A stretch of DNA of 5,673 bases from Deltaproteobacteria bacterium. GTDB taxonomy: Bacteria > Myxococcota_A > UBA9160 > SZUA-336. This document shows positions 1 through 5,673 of the stretch, piece after piece. Positions within the stretch are counted from its first letter, which is position 1; each line of letters begins with the position of its first letter. The notes beneath the pieces were generated by a model that made no database searches, was not told the origin of the DNA, and saw only the letters and a list, made by a program, of their open reading frames with translations. Position numbers and translations under genes: made by a program. The stretch covers positions 1 to 5,673 of the forward strand of contig DAOVBF010000095.1 in the NCBI GenBank assembly GCA_030673955.1. Direction: 5' to 3'.

Positions 1-710
1 CGAACTGGAAGATCGATGCAACGGGCCTCGTGACCGACCCCAGCCGACCCACGACGCTCAAGACCCGCGTGATCGCGCGCGCTCAACAGGTCGTGCGCTA
101 CGACCGCGAGCTGGAGCAGCCGATTGGTGCCGGGACGGTGGACGCAATCCTCGATGCGCTGCGTGCGCAGGTTTCCCGAATCGATGGGGTGATCATTCAG
201 GACTACGGGAAGGGGCTGCTGACACGCGCTTTCGTCGAGGAGGCGATGGCGATCTTCGCAGACCGCGGGCTGCGGATCTTCGTCGACCCCAAGCAGGGAG
301 ACTGGGCGGCTTATCGGGGCGCCGAGCTGGTCAAGCCCAACCTGCGCGAGGCCGAGCAGGTCGCCGGAATCCACGCCCGGGGCGAAGCCGGTTTCGAGCG
401 TCTGGGCGAAGCGCTGCTGAGGCTCACCGGTGCGGGCAGCGTTGCGATCACACGCGGGGACGAGGGCATGTCGCTCTTCTCGTCCGAGGCTGGTCTCCAG
501 AACGTCCCGACCGTGGCGCGCGCGGTGGCCGACGTAGCGGGGGCGGGTGACACGGCCATCGCCACGCTCGCCCTGGCACGCCTCTCGGGCGCCTCCTGGA
601 TCGAAGCAGCGCAGCTCGCCAACGCTGCGGCCGGGTTCGTGGTCGGTGTGCCGGGGACCGCGACGCTCACGCCTGGGGAGCTTCTGGCGGCGCTGGGTGC
701 GGACTCGTGA
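1..710 (+). CDS. hldA: D-glycero-beta-D-manno-heptose-7-phosphate kinase, 3' part (PfkB family)
   Basis: Ribokinase/PfkB-family sugar kinase. In the LPS precursor pathway this enzyme phosphorylates heptose 7-phosphate at C1 to the 1,7-bisphosphate in the cytoplasm. The frame is open from base 3 through a GTG at 30, so the gene is cut by the window edge and 30 is not its true start; 235 codons remain, with roughly the first 90-100 residues missing by family length. Visible motifs are PTTLKTRVIARAQQVVRYDR, typical of the HldE kinase domain; DYGKG near 201-215; DPKQGDW then KPNLREAEQ (about 285-360), matching the DPK and PNLxE blocks; DVAGAGDT at 531-554 with the GAGD anion hole and catalytic Asp; and a VVGVPGTATLTPGEL tail. 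The common DVTGAGD Thr is Ala here. It stops after the kinase domain, so it is the single-domain HldA type and not the fused HldE; no adenylyltransferase partner is in the window. It overlaps yicC by GTGA. Family is sure; heptose specificity is likely from the motifs. Confidence 0.88.
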   Translation, partial: NWKIDATGLVTDPSRPTTLKTRVIARAQQVVRYDRELEQPIGAGTVDAILDALRAQVSRIDGVIIQDYGKGLLTRAFVEEAMAIFADRGLRIFVDPKQGDWAAYRGAELVKPNLREAEQVAGIHARGEAGFERLGEALLRLTGAGSVAITRGDEGMSLFSSEAGLQNVPTVARAVADVAGAGDTAIATLALARLSGASWIEAAQLANAAAGFVVGVPGTATLTPGELLAALGADS

Positions 711-1603
711 GCCAGGCGGGACGCGCGCTGCGCTCGATGACCGGGTTCGGGCAGGGCCAAGCGCCGTTGGGCGATGGGAGCGTGGCCGCCGAGCTGCGTG
801 CGGTGAACTCGCGCTTCCTGGACGTGCGCGTGCGTCTGCCCCGCGAGTTCAGCCGCCTGGAAGCGCAGCTGCGGGCGACGGCGTCACGCTTTTTTGCGCG
901 CGGCCAGGTGGATATCTCCGTTCGCATGAAGGGAGCTCCGTCGGGCGAGTCCGACGTCGTGGTCGACCTCGAGGCTGCGAGCAAGTACGTGGAGGGGGCC
1001 CAGCAGCTGCGCAAACGCTTCGCGCTCAAGGGCGAGCTCACGGTTTCGAGTCTGCTCGAACTGCCCGGCGTGGCGCGGCAGCAGGATCCGGCTCTGGAGG
1101 AGGCGGCGGTGGCCACGGCGATGGTGGACGCCGTGGAGCAGGCCTGCCGCGGGGCCGCGGAGATGCGCGAGCGCGAGGGGGCTGCGCTCGAGGCGGAGCT
1201 CCGCCGTCGGCTGGACCAGGTCGGGTCGGCGGTCACGGAGATCGAAGGACGCGCCGAAGAGGTCAAGAGGGGAGTGCGGGAGCGGCTCGAGAAACGCCTG
1301 GCGGCGCTGGCGCCCGAGTTGGAGATCGAGCCGAGCCGCCTGGCCCAGGAGGCGGTGCTCTACGTGGATCGCATGGACATCACGGAGGAGACCGTGCGTC
1401 TGCGCAGCCATCTCGCACAGTTTCATGAGACACTGGGAACAGCCGGGCCCGTCGGTCGCAAGCTGGAGTTCCTCTTGCAAGAGGTCGGGCGTGAGGTGAA
1501 CACAATCGGCTCCAAGGCGGCGGACGCCCCCATCGGCCGCCAGGTCGTAGAGCTCAAGACGGAGATCGAGAAGCTGCGTGAGCAGGTTCTGAACCTGGAG
1601 TGA
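707..1603 (+). CDS. yicC: YicC/YloC family endoribonuclease
   Basis: 298 aa, close to the usual length of about 290. The family (E. coli YicC, B. subtilis YloC) is a cytoplasmic metal-dependent endoribonuclease; E. coli YicC has been linked to turnover of small RNAs. The diagnostic N-terminal SMTGFG is at residues 10-15. The C-terminal DUF1732 signature covers 259-298, with [17 protein letters not shown] followed by [16 protein letters not shown] charged helical, probably coiled stretch lies around 145-200. The GTG start at 707 is preferred over the ATG at 737 because 737 would delete the Ser before MTGFG, and family members normally carry a few residues upstream. No Shine-Dalgarno sequence is evident before 707; the start overlaps the hldA stop (GTGA, 707-710), suggesting coupled translation. 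The end overlaps the remA start in the same way. A run of six T at 890-895 is read as Phe-Phe without breaking the frame. The physiological RNA target is not inferable. Confidence 0.94.
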   Translation: MSQAGRALRSMTGFGQGQAPLGDGSVAAELRAVNSRFLDVRVRLPREFSRLEAQLRATASRFFARGQVDISVRMKGAPSGESDVVVDLEAASKYVEGAQQLRKRFALKGELTVSSLLELPGVARQQDPALEEAAVATAMVDAVEQACRGAAEMREREGAALEAELRRRLDQVGSAVTEIEGRAEEVKRGVRERLEKRLAALAPELEIEPSRLAQEAVLYVDRMDITEETVRLRSHLAQFHETLGTAGPVGRKLEFLLQEVGREVNTIGSKAADAPIGRQVVELKTEIEKLREQVLNLE

Positions 1604-1857
1604 AGCTCCTCAACGTTGGATACGGCAATGTCGTGGTGGCCTCGCGGGTCGTGGCGGTCATCGGCCCGAACGCAGCCCCCATCCGCCGCCTTCGCGAGGA
1701 GGCGAAGGAACGCGGCAAGCTCGTGGACGCGACCCAGGGACGCAAGACCCGTTCCGTCATCGTGACCGACTCGGATCACGTGGTGCTCTCGGCCATTCAG
1801 GCCGAGACGATCGCGCTGCGGCTCGGCGGGGCAGTTGAGGAAGGCGCAAAGGAATGA
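1600..1857 (+). CDS. remA: RemA/DUF370 family regulator
   Basis: 85 aa, a full-length RemA (YlzA, DUF370) protein. In Bacillus subtilis RemA is a small oligomeric DNA-binding protein that activates biofilm-matrix and osmoprotection genes; in Gram-negative bacteria its role is largely unassigned. Conserved blocks visible are [10 protein letters not shown] (1-10), AAPIRR (25-30; the family usually has SAPI), DATQGRKTR (43-51) and [14 protein letters not shown] (57-70). The basic GRKTR stretch lies in the part of the family linked to DNA contact. The GTG start gives the standard MKLLN N-terminus. It overlaps the yicC stop by GTGA (1600-1603) and the gmk start by ATGA (1854-1857). A yicC-remA-gmk order is a recurrent neighbourhood in deltaproteobacterial-type genomes, which supports the call. 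What it regulates here cannot be read from the window. Confidence 0.93.
   Translation: MKLLNVGYGNVVVASRVVAVIGPNAAPIRRLREEAKERGKLVDATQGRKTRSVIVTDSDHVVLSAIQAETIALRLGGAVEEGAKE
1837..1844 (+). promoter_or_regulatory. Shine-Dalgarno of gmk
   Basis: GAGGAAGG lies 9 bases before the gmk ATG at 1854, inside the end of remA. It is the clearest purine-rich ribosome binding site of any start in the window and supports that ATG. Confidence 0.6.
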
Positions 1858-2495
1858 CACGCGCGTCCGGAATCGAGCCCGCTCCCTTGCGCCCGGGCAT
1901 TCCCTTCGTGGTCTCGGGGCCCTCCGGGGCTGGCAAGACGTCGATCCTCCGGCACGTGCTCGAGCGCGATCCGAGCGTCCTCTTCTCGGTCTCCCACACG
2001 ACCCGCGAGCCGCGCCCGGGCGAGCAGGACGGCAAGGACTATTTCTTCGTCGACGACAAGCGCTTCCGCGCGCTCATCGACGAGGGCGCGTTCCTGGAGT
2101 GGGCGAGCTATCAGGAACACCTCTACGGCACGAGCCGCGAGGCCGTCGCCGGACCCACGCGCGAGGGCTTCGATCTGATTCTGGAGGTCGAGGTGCAGGG
2201 CGCACGCCAGCTGCGTGAGCGCAGCCCGGGGGCGGTCTTCGTGTTCCTGATTCCTCCCTCGCTGGAGGTGCTCGAACATCGGCTCCGGGGGCGCGGCTCG
2301 GACGGGGAGGCGGTGATCCAGAAGCGGCTGGAGCGCGCGCGCGAGGAGTTACGCGAGATCCACGGCTACCGGTACGTCGTTGTCAACGCGGAAATCGATC
2401 AGGCCGTCAGGGACTTCCTGCACATCATTGCCGCCTCGCGGCTGGAACGGGAGCGGGTGCTCCCACTCTGGAAAGACCGTATGGATTTCGGGTAA
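1854..2495 (+). CDS. gmk: Guanylate kinase
   Basis: 213 aa, close to E. coli Gmk at about 207. It transfers phosphate from ATP to GMP (or dGMP), giving GDP for GTP and (p)ppGpp synthesis, in the cytosol. The P-loop GPSGAGKT is at residues 22-29. The GMP-binding region has [10 protein letters not shown] (47-56), E57, DYFF (62-65), LEWA with E82, and LYGTSR (90-95). The lid region has RLRGRGSD, then [18 protein letters not shown] matches the YDYVVVN block near the C-terminus. One oddity: the usual LE/D-I-D-x-QGA block reads LEVEVQGA (110-117), so E113 replaces the Asp equivalent to D100 of yeast guanylate kinase, a guanine-contacting position; the change is conservative. A good Shine-Dalgarno sequence precedes the ATG, which overlaps the remA stop. 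The gene ends with TAA, followed by 27 bases and then rel; rpoZ, often found here, is absent. Confidence 0.97.
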   Translation: MTRASGIEPAPLRPGIPFVVSGPSGAGKTSILRHVLERDPSVLFSVSHTTREPRPGEQDGKDYFFVDDKRFRALIDEGAFLEWASYQEHLYGTSREAVAGPTREGFDLILEVEVQGARQLRERSPGAVFVFLIPPSLEVLEHRLRGRGSDGEAVIQKRLERAREELREIHGYRYVVVNAEIDQAVRDFLHIIAASRLERERVLPLWKDRMDFG

Positions 2496-2522
2496 GCCGG
2501 AAGCAGCGTATCCTCTTCTCGA

Positions 2523-4652
2523 ATGGCACGCATCAACGAGATCGTAGATCGAGTCCAGCAGAACTTCCCGGGTGTCGAAACGAGCCTGCTCCAGAAGTCG
2601 TACGTCTATTCTGCGAAGGTGCATCAGGGGCAGCTGCGTCTTTCGGGCGAGCCCTACCTGACCCATCCGCTGGCCGTCGCGGAGATTCTGGCGGAGATGC
2701 GCCTGGATCCCCTCACGGTGGCGGTCGGCCTCCTGCACGACACCGTCGAGGACACACTGGCTTCCGAGGAGGAACTTCGCGAGCAGTTCGGGGAGGAGAT
2801 CACGACCCTCGTCGGAGGCCTGACCAAGATCGCCAAGATCGAGTTCTCCAGCCGCGAGGAGCAGCAGGCGGAGAACTTTCGCAAGATGCTGCTCGCGATG
2901 TCGAAGGACATCCGCATCATCCTAATCAAGCTCGCGGATCGTCTTCACAACATGCGCACCCTCAAGTACATGGACGAGGACTCGCGGCGTCGCATCTCGC
3001 AGGAGACGCTCGACATCTACGCACCCCTCGCCCACCGGCTCGGCATCTACTGGATGAAGGTGGAGCTCGAGGGCCGCGCTTTCCGCGAGCTCTACCCCGA
3101 GGTCTACGGGGAGATCGATCGACGCATCCAGGGTAGCAAGCGCGAGCGCGAGCAATACGTGGATGAGGTGAGGAGCCGACTGTCCGCACTGCTCGAGCAG
3201 CAGGATCTGAGGGCGGAGGTCACGGGCCGGCTGAAAGAGGTCTACAGCTTCTACAAGAAGATGGCGGAGCAGGAGCTCGAGTTCGGCGAGATCTATGACC
3301 TGATTGCCTTCCGCGTCATCGTCGACGGCACCTCGGCCACCTGCTACGAGACCCTCGGCCTCGTGCACAGCATGTGGAAGCCGGTTCCCGGCCGGTTCAA
3401 AGACTACATCGCCATGCCCAAGCCCAACGGCTACCAGACCCTGCACACGACGGTGATCGGTCCTTTCGGGGAGCGCATGGAGGTCCAGATCCGCACGCAG
3501 GAGATGCACCGCGTCGCGGAGCTCGGGATTGCGGCGCACTGGAAGTACAAGGAGGGGACCGAGGTCGACTCTTCCGACGAGCAGCAATTCGCCTGGCTGC
3601 GGCAGCTACTCGAGTGGCAGCAGCAACTCGTCGATCCGAACGAGTTCCTGGAAACGGTGCGTGTCGATCTGTTCGTCGACGAGGTCTACGTCTTTACGCC
3701 CGGCGGCGACGTGATCGCGTTGCCCGCGGGGGCGACCGCCATCGACTTTGCCTACGCGGTCCATAGCGAGGTCGGAAACCACTGCGCGGGGGCCAAGGTG
3801 AACGGTCAGCTCGTGCCGCTGCGCAACCGCCTCTCGAACGGCGACACGGTCGAGATCATCCAGTCGCCCCACCAGCGCCCGCGGCAGGAGTGGCTCGACC
3901 ACGTCGTCAGCGGCCGGGCGCGCAGCCGCATTCGTCACTTCCTCAAGAGCGCGGAAGTCGAGCACGCGCGCAAGCTCGGGCGCGAGATCCTGACTCGGGA
4001 TCTCCAGCGCCGCGGCTACAGCTTCGCCAAGCTCACGAAGGGCGGGGAGCTCGCGGCGGCGGCCAAGGAGCTCTCCTACCGGGGGCTCGAGGCGATGCTG
4101 CAAGCCGTGGCCTACGGCAGACTGGATACCCGCAAGGTGATCCGCAAGCTCGGCGGCGAGGAGGAGCGGCCGCCCACCCTCCTCGAGAAGGTCTTCCGAC
4201 CTCGGCGCGCGCCCGCCGGGGTGAAGGTCGACGGCGTGGAGCGTGTGCTGGTTCGCTTCGGTCGCTGTTGCTCACCTGTTCCGGGGGATCCGGTGGAGGG
4301 CTTCATCACGCGGGGGCGGGGCGTGACGGTGCACACGCGCAACTGTCGCAAGATCTTTCACCTGGATCCGGAACGACGTGTGGCGGTGACCTGGGAGGGC
4401 GTTCCGGGCGAGCTGCACAGCGTCAAGGTGCGGGTCGTTTCGGAGGATCGTCCCGGCCTGCTGGCGGAGGTGTCCAACAGAATCAGTGAGCAAGGCATCA
4501 ACATCGGTGGAGGGCGAATCAGTACCAGCGGCGACAACCGAGCGGTCCAGACGTTCGACCTGGCCGTGAAAGATCGCAAGCATCTCGACACCGTGATGAA
4601 GCAGATCTCCAAGATCCGCGGCGTTCTCACGGTGGAACGGGTCCGCGCTTGA
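2523..4652 (+). CDS. rel: Bifunctional (p)ppGpp synthetase/hydrolase, Rel/SpoT type
   Basis: 709 aa, full-length long RSH enzyme. It makes (p)ppGpp from ATP plus GDP/GTP during starvation and hydrolyses it otherwise, working in the cytosol and at the ribosome. The hydrolase domain (about 20-190) is intact: R39-SGEPY, H48, H72-D73, E76-D77, and D139 with N143 in KLADRLHN. The synthetase domain (about 235-345) has catalytic D259 (IYDLIAFR), the RFKD motif at 291-294 (the RxKD form typical of bifunctional enzymes; RelA-only enzymes have ExDD), KPNGYQTLHTT (300-310) and E320 in MEVQIRT. The TGS domain spans about 386-447, a helical linker follows to about 570, the zinc-finger/CC domain has C582, C583, H604 and C608, and the ACT domain is 632-709. 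The ATG at 2523 is the first possible start after the in-frame gmk stop; no clear Shine-Dalgarno precedes it. Both activities are predicted active. Its stop overlaps the TTG of a micro-ORF. Confidence 0.97.
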   Translation: MARINEIVDRVQQNFPGVETSLLQKSYVYSAKVHQGQLRLSGEPYLTHPLAVAEILAEMRLDPLTVAVGLLHDTVEDTLASEEELREQFGEEITTLVGGLTKIAKIEFSSREEQQAENFRKMLLAMSKDIRIILIKLADRLHNMRTLKYMDEDSRRRISQETLDIYAPLAHRLGIYWMKVELEGRAFRELYPEVYGEIDRRIQGSKREREQYVDEVRSRLSALLEQQDLRAEVTGRLKEVYSFYKKMAEQELEFGEIYDLIAFRVIVDGTSATCYETLGLVHSMWKPVPGRFKDYIAMPKPNGYQTLHTTVIGPFGERMEVQIRTQEMHRVAELGIAAHWKYKEGTEVDSSDEQQFAWLRQLLEWQQQLVDPNEFLETVRVDLFVDEVYVFTPGGDVIALPAGATAIDFAYAVHSEVGNHCAGAKVNGQLVPLRNRLSNGDTVEIIQSPHQRPRQEWLDHVVSGRARSRIRHFLKSAEVEHARKLGREILTRDLQRRGYSFAKLTKGGELAAAAKELSYRGLEAMLQAVAYGRLDTRKVIRKLGGEEERPPTLLEKVFRPRRAPAGVKVDGVERVLVRFGRCCSPVPGDPVEGFITRGRGVTVHTRNCRKIFHLDPERRVAVTWEGVPGELHSVKVRVVSEDRPGLLAEVSNRISEQGINIGGGRISTSGDNRAVQTFDLAVKDRKHLDTVMKQISKIRGVLTVERVRA

Positions 4653-4732
4653 GCGGGGGCCGGAAAGCCTCGGGCGAGTCGCAGCGGGAGCCGGTCAAGC
4701 TCTGGGAGCTCGAGCGGCTCCGACGCCAGTGA
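4649..4732 (+). CDS. Putative 27-aa micro-ORF between rel and the glycosyltransferase
   Basis: Unrecognised small ORF of 27 codons. A TTG at 4649 overlaps the rel stop (TTGA, 4649-4652) and its TGA (4730-4732) overlaps the glycosyltransferase GTG (GTGA, 4729-4732), the same join used elsewhere in this cluster. By hand count, 25 of its 27 codons end in G or C, against 14 of 27 and 20 of 27 in the other two frames of this stretch, which is what a real coding frame in a GC-rich genome looks like. The peptide starts MSGGRKASGESQ, is net basic, and ends VKLWELERLRRQ, which could form a short amphipathic helix. TTG is the first usable start in this frame for at least 85 bases. No signal peptide or membrane segment is present. 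It may be a microprotein, a coupling or leader peptide for the next gene, or the remnant of a lost gene. No function is inferred. Confidence 0.5.
   Translation: MSGGRKASGESQREPVKLWELERLRRQ
4687..4721 (+). repeat. Nested inverted repeat upstream of glycosyltransferase start
   Basis: GGAGCCG (4687-4693) pairs with CGGCTCC (4715-4721). Inside it AGCTC (4698-4702) pairs with GAGCT (4706-4710) around a TGG loop, separated from the outer stem by a symmetric 4 by 4 internal loop. As RNA this would be a 12-bp two-part hairpin ending 7 bases before the GTG at 4729. No T-tract follows, so it does not look like an intrinsic terminator. It may affect translation or mRNA stability between rel and the next gene, or be chance in GC-rich sequence. 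Confidence 0.45.
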
Positions 4733-5673
4733 AGATCCTCCACGTCAGCGCGGATCCCAAGTGGACCGGCCCCGCGGAGCCCATGCTCAACACCATCCTC
4801 GGACTCCGCGCGCGGGGCCACGAGGTGGATCTCGCGTGTCCGCCCCCTCCGATCGGGCTCGGGCCACAGCTCCTCGAGCACGCGCGCGAACGCGGCGTCG
4901 AGGCGGTCCATCTGCTGGAACACGCGCGCGGCTATCGGCCCCTCCGCGATCACGCCGAGGTTCGGCGTCTGCGGGTCCTGCTCCGTGAGGGCGCTTACGA
5001 CATCGTGCATGTCCACCACACCCGCGATCACCTGCTCTCGCTCCTGGCGGCGCGCGGCGGCGCCACCCGACTCGTGAGGAGCTGGCATCAGGGTCACCCG
5101 GTTCCGGCGGCGCCCTGGAGCCGGCTGCTGCTGGGGCCGCGTGGCGCAGCGGGGCTGGTGGTGCTCTCGTCTCGACTTGCCGAGCACGCATGCCGTTCGT
5201 TGGGCTGGCCGTCGCGGCACGTCGCTGTCGTACCCGGAGTCGTCGACGTGGACCGTTTCGAGCCGCACGAGCCGCATCAACGGCTTCGCCACGACCTGGG
5301 GATCGCTCCCGAGCAGCGCGTGATCGGAGTGGTCGCGCGTCTGCAGCCGCACCGCCGCTTCGATCTGCTGCTGGAGGCCTTTGCCCGCGCGCTGCGCCGT
5401 GCCCCGGAACTCCGGCTCGTGGTGCTGGGACGCGGAACGCGCGCGCTCGAGGTCCTCCACGAGCCGGTGGCCGAGTTCGGGCTCGAGCACGCGGTCGTGC
5501 GTGCGGGTTACCGAAGGGACGACTACCTCGAGATGCTCTCGCTCTTTGCTGCGCTAGCCTTCCTGGTGCCCGGCTCCGACGGCTCCTGCCGGGCGGTACT
5601 CGAGGCGATGTCGATGGGCATACCGGCTGTCGTCAGTCGCCGGGGGATCCTGCCCGAGATCGTCAAGGATCGA
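4729..5673 (+). CDS. GT4-like glycosyltransferase, 5' part (GT-B fold)
   Basis: The frame is open from the GTG at 4729 to the last base, giving 315 residues of a protein that usually runs to about 370-400, so the 3' end is missing. It is a retaining GT4-type (Glycos_transf_1) enzyme that would transfer a sugar from a nucleotide-sugar in the cytoplasm. The N-terminal Rossmann half begins MKILHVSADPKWTGPAEPML, with a loop and helix 1 like those of GT4 enzymes, and continues to about 185 with VVPGVVDVDRF (167-177), the usual linker of this family. The C-terminal half has VVARLQPHRRFDLLLEAF (201-218), where R204 and R209 occupy the usual donor-phosphate Arg/Lys positions, and GSDGSCRAVLEAMSMGIPAVV (about 282-302). 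The E-x7-E donor motif is D284-x7-E292 here. GTG at 4729 is chosen because no ATG, GTG or TTG lies upstream in frame back to the rel stop, and it gives the standard MKILHV start. Given hldA in the same cluster, an envelope glycan acceptor is plausible but not shown. Confidence 0.85.
   Translation, partial: MKILHVSADPKWTGPAEPMLNTILGLRARGHEVDLACPPPPIGLGPQLLEHARERGVEAVHLLEHARGYRPLRDHAEVRRLRVLLREGAYDIVHVHHTRDHLLSLLAARGGATRLVRSWHQGHPVPAAPWSRLLLGPRGAAGLVVLSSRLAEHACRSLGWPSRHVAVVPGVVDVDRFEPHEPHQRLRHDLGIAPEQRVIGVVARLQPHRRFDLLLEAFARALRRAPELRLVVLGRGTRALEVLHEPVAEFGLEHAVVRAGYRRDDYLEMLSLFAALAFLVPGSDGSCRAVLEAMSMGIPAVVSRRGILPEIVKDR

Noticed and set aside
890..895. T6 run in yicC as a possible programmed frameshift site
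   Set aside because: It is read in frame as Phe-Phe and the protein continues with family motifs; the minus-one frame leads only into the Arg-rich shadow frame.
547..1428. 293-codon plus-strand frame overlapping hldA and yicC
   Set aside because: Out-of-frame Arg/Gly/Pro-rich translation; both overlapping genes are intact in their own frames.
884..1480. 198-codon minus-strand frame across yicC
   Set aside because: Shadow of a clear YicC gene, low-complexity Leu/Arg-rich translation with no recognisable domain.
2486..2522. Possible promoter before rel with TATCCT at 2509-2514
   Set aside because: The matching minus-35 position (TTTCGG) is poor, and a start 7-8 bases downstream would give a nearly leaderless message; too weak to call.
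4687..4735. Hairpin after rel as an intrinsic terminator
   Set aside because: No T-rich tract follows the stem, and the next gene start lies directly downstream.
4627..5490. 287-codon open frame on the minus strand
   Set aside because: Antisense to a well-recognised glycosyltransferase and the end of rel; the translation shows no family motif, and long antisense frames are expected in GC-rich coding DNA.

Overview
The window is a dense, GC-rich, one-directional bacterial gene cluster. All seven supported coding regions are on the + strand, and no intergenic gap exceeds 27 bases. The order is: 3' part of a heptose-7-phosphate kinase (hldA/rfaE1 type), a YicC-family endoribonuclease, a RemA/DUF370 protein, guanylate kinase (gmk), a bifunctional Rel/SpoT (p)ppGpp synthetase-hydrolase, a 27-codon micro-ORF, and the 5' part of a GT4-like glycosyltransferase.

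The heptose kinase points to a Gram-negative, LPS-making cell. The yicC-remA-gmk-rel order together with very high GC suggests a former 'deltaproteobacterial' lineage (Desulfobacterota, Myxococcota or Binatota-like). This is inference from gene order and family recognition; no marker in the window fixes the taxon.

Layout: bases 1-710 hldA fragment; 707-1603 yicC; 1600-1857 remA; 1854-2495 gmk; a 27-base gap; 2523-4652 rel; 4649-4732 micro-ORF; 4729-5673 glycosyltransferase, running off the end. Every junction except gmk-rel is a 4-base stop/start overlap (GTGA, GTGA, ATGA, TTGA, GTGA), so the whole stretch probably lies on one translationally coupled transcript. No promoter or terminator is convincing inside it.

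Functionally, the core is nucleotide and RNA control. Gmk turns GMP into GDP, Rel uses GDP or GTP to make (p)ppGpp and can also hydrolyse it, YicC degrades RNA, and RemA is a DNA-binding-type small protein. The flanking hldA and glycosyltransferase tie this core to envelope glycan synthesis.

The most interesting points are (1) the micro-ORF at 4649-4732, joined to both neighbours by 4-base overlaps and with 25 of 27 codons ending in G or C; (2) a nested inverted repeat (4687-4721) inside it, just before the glycosyltransferase start; and (3) the absence of rpoZ from its usual place between gmk and rel. I see nothing that amounts to a clearly new multi-gene defence or metabolic system; most of the window is recognisable housekeeping.
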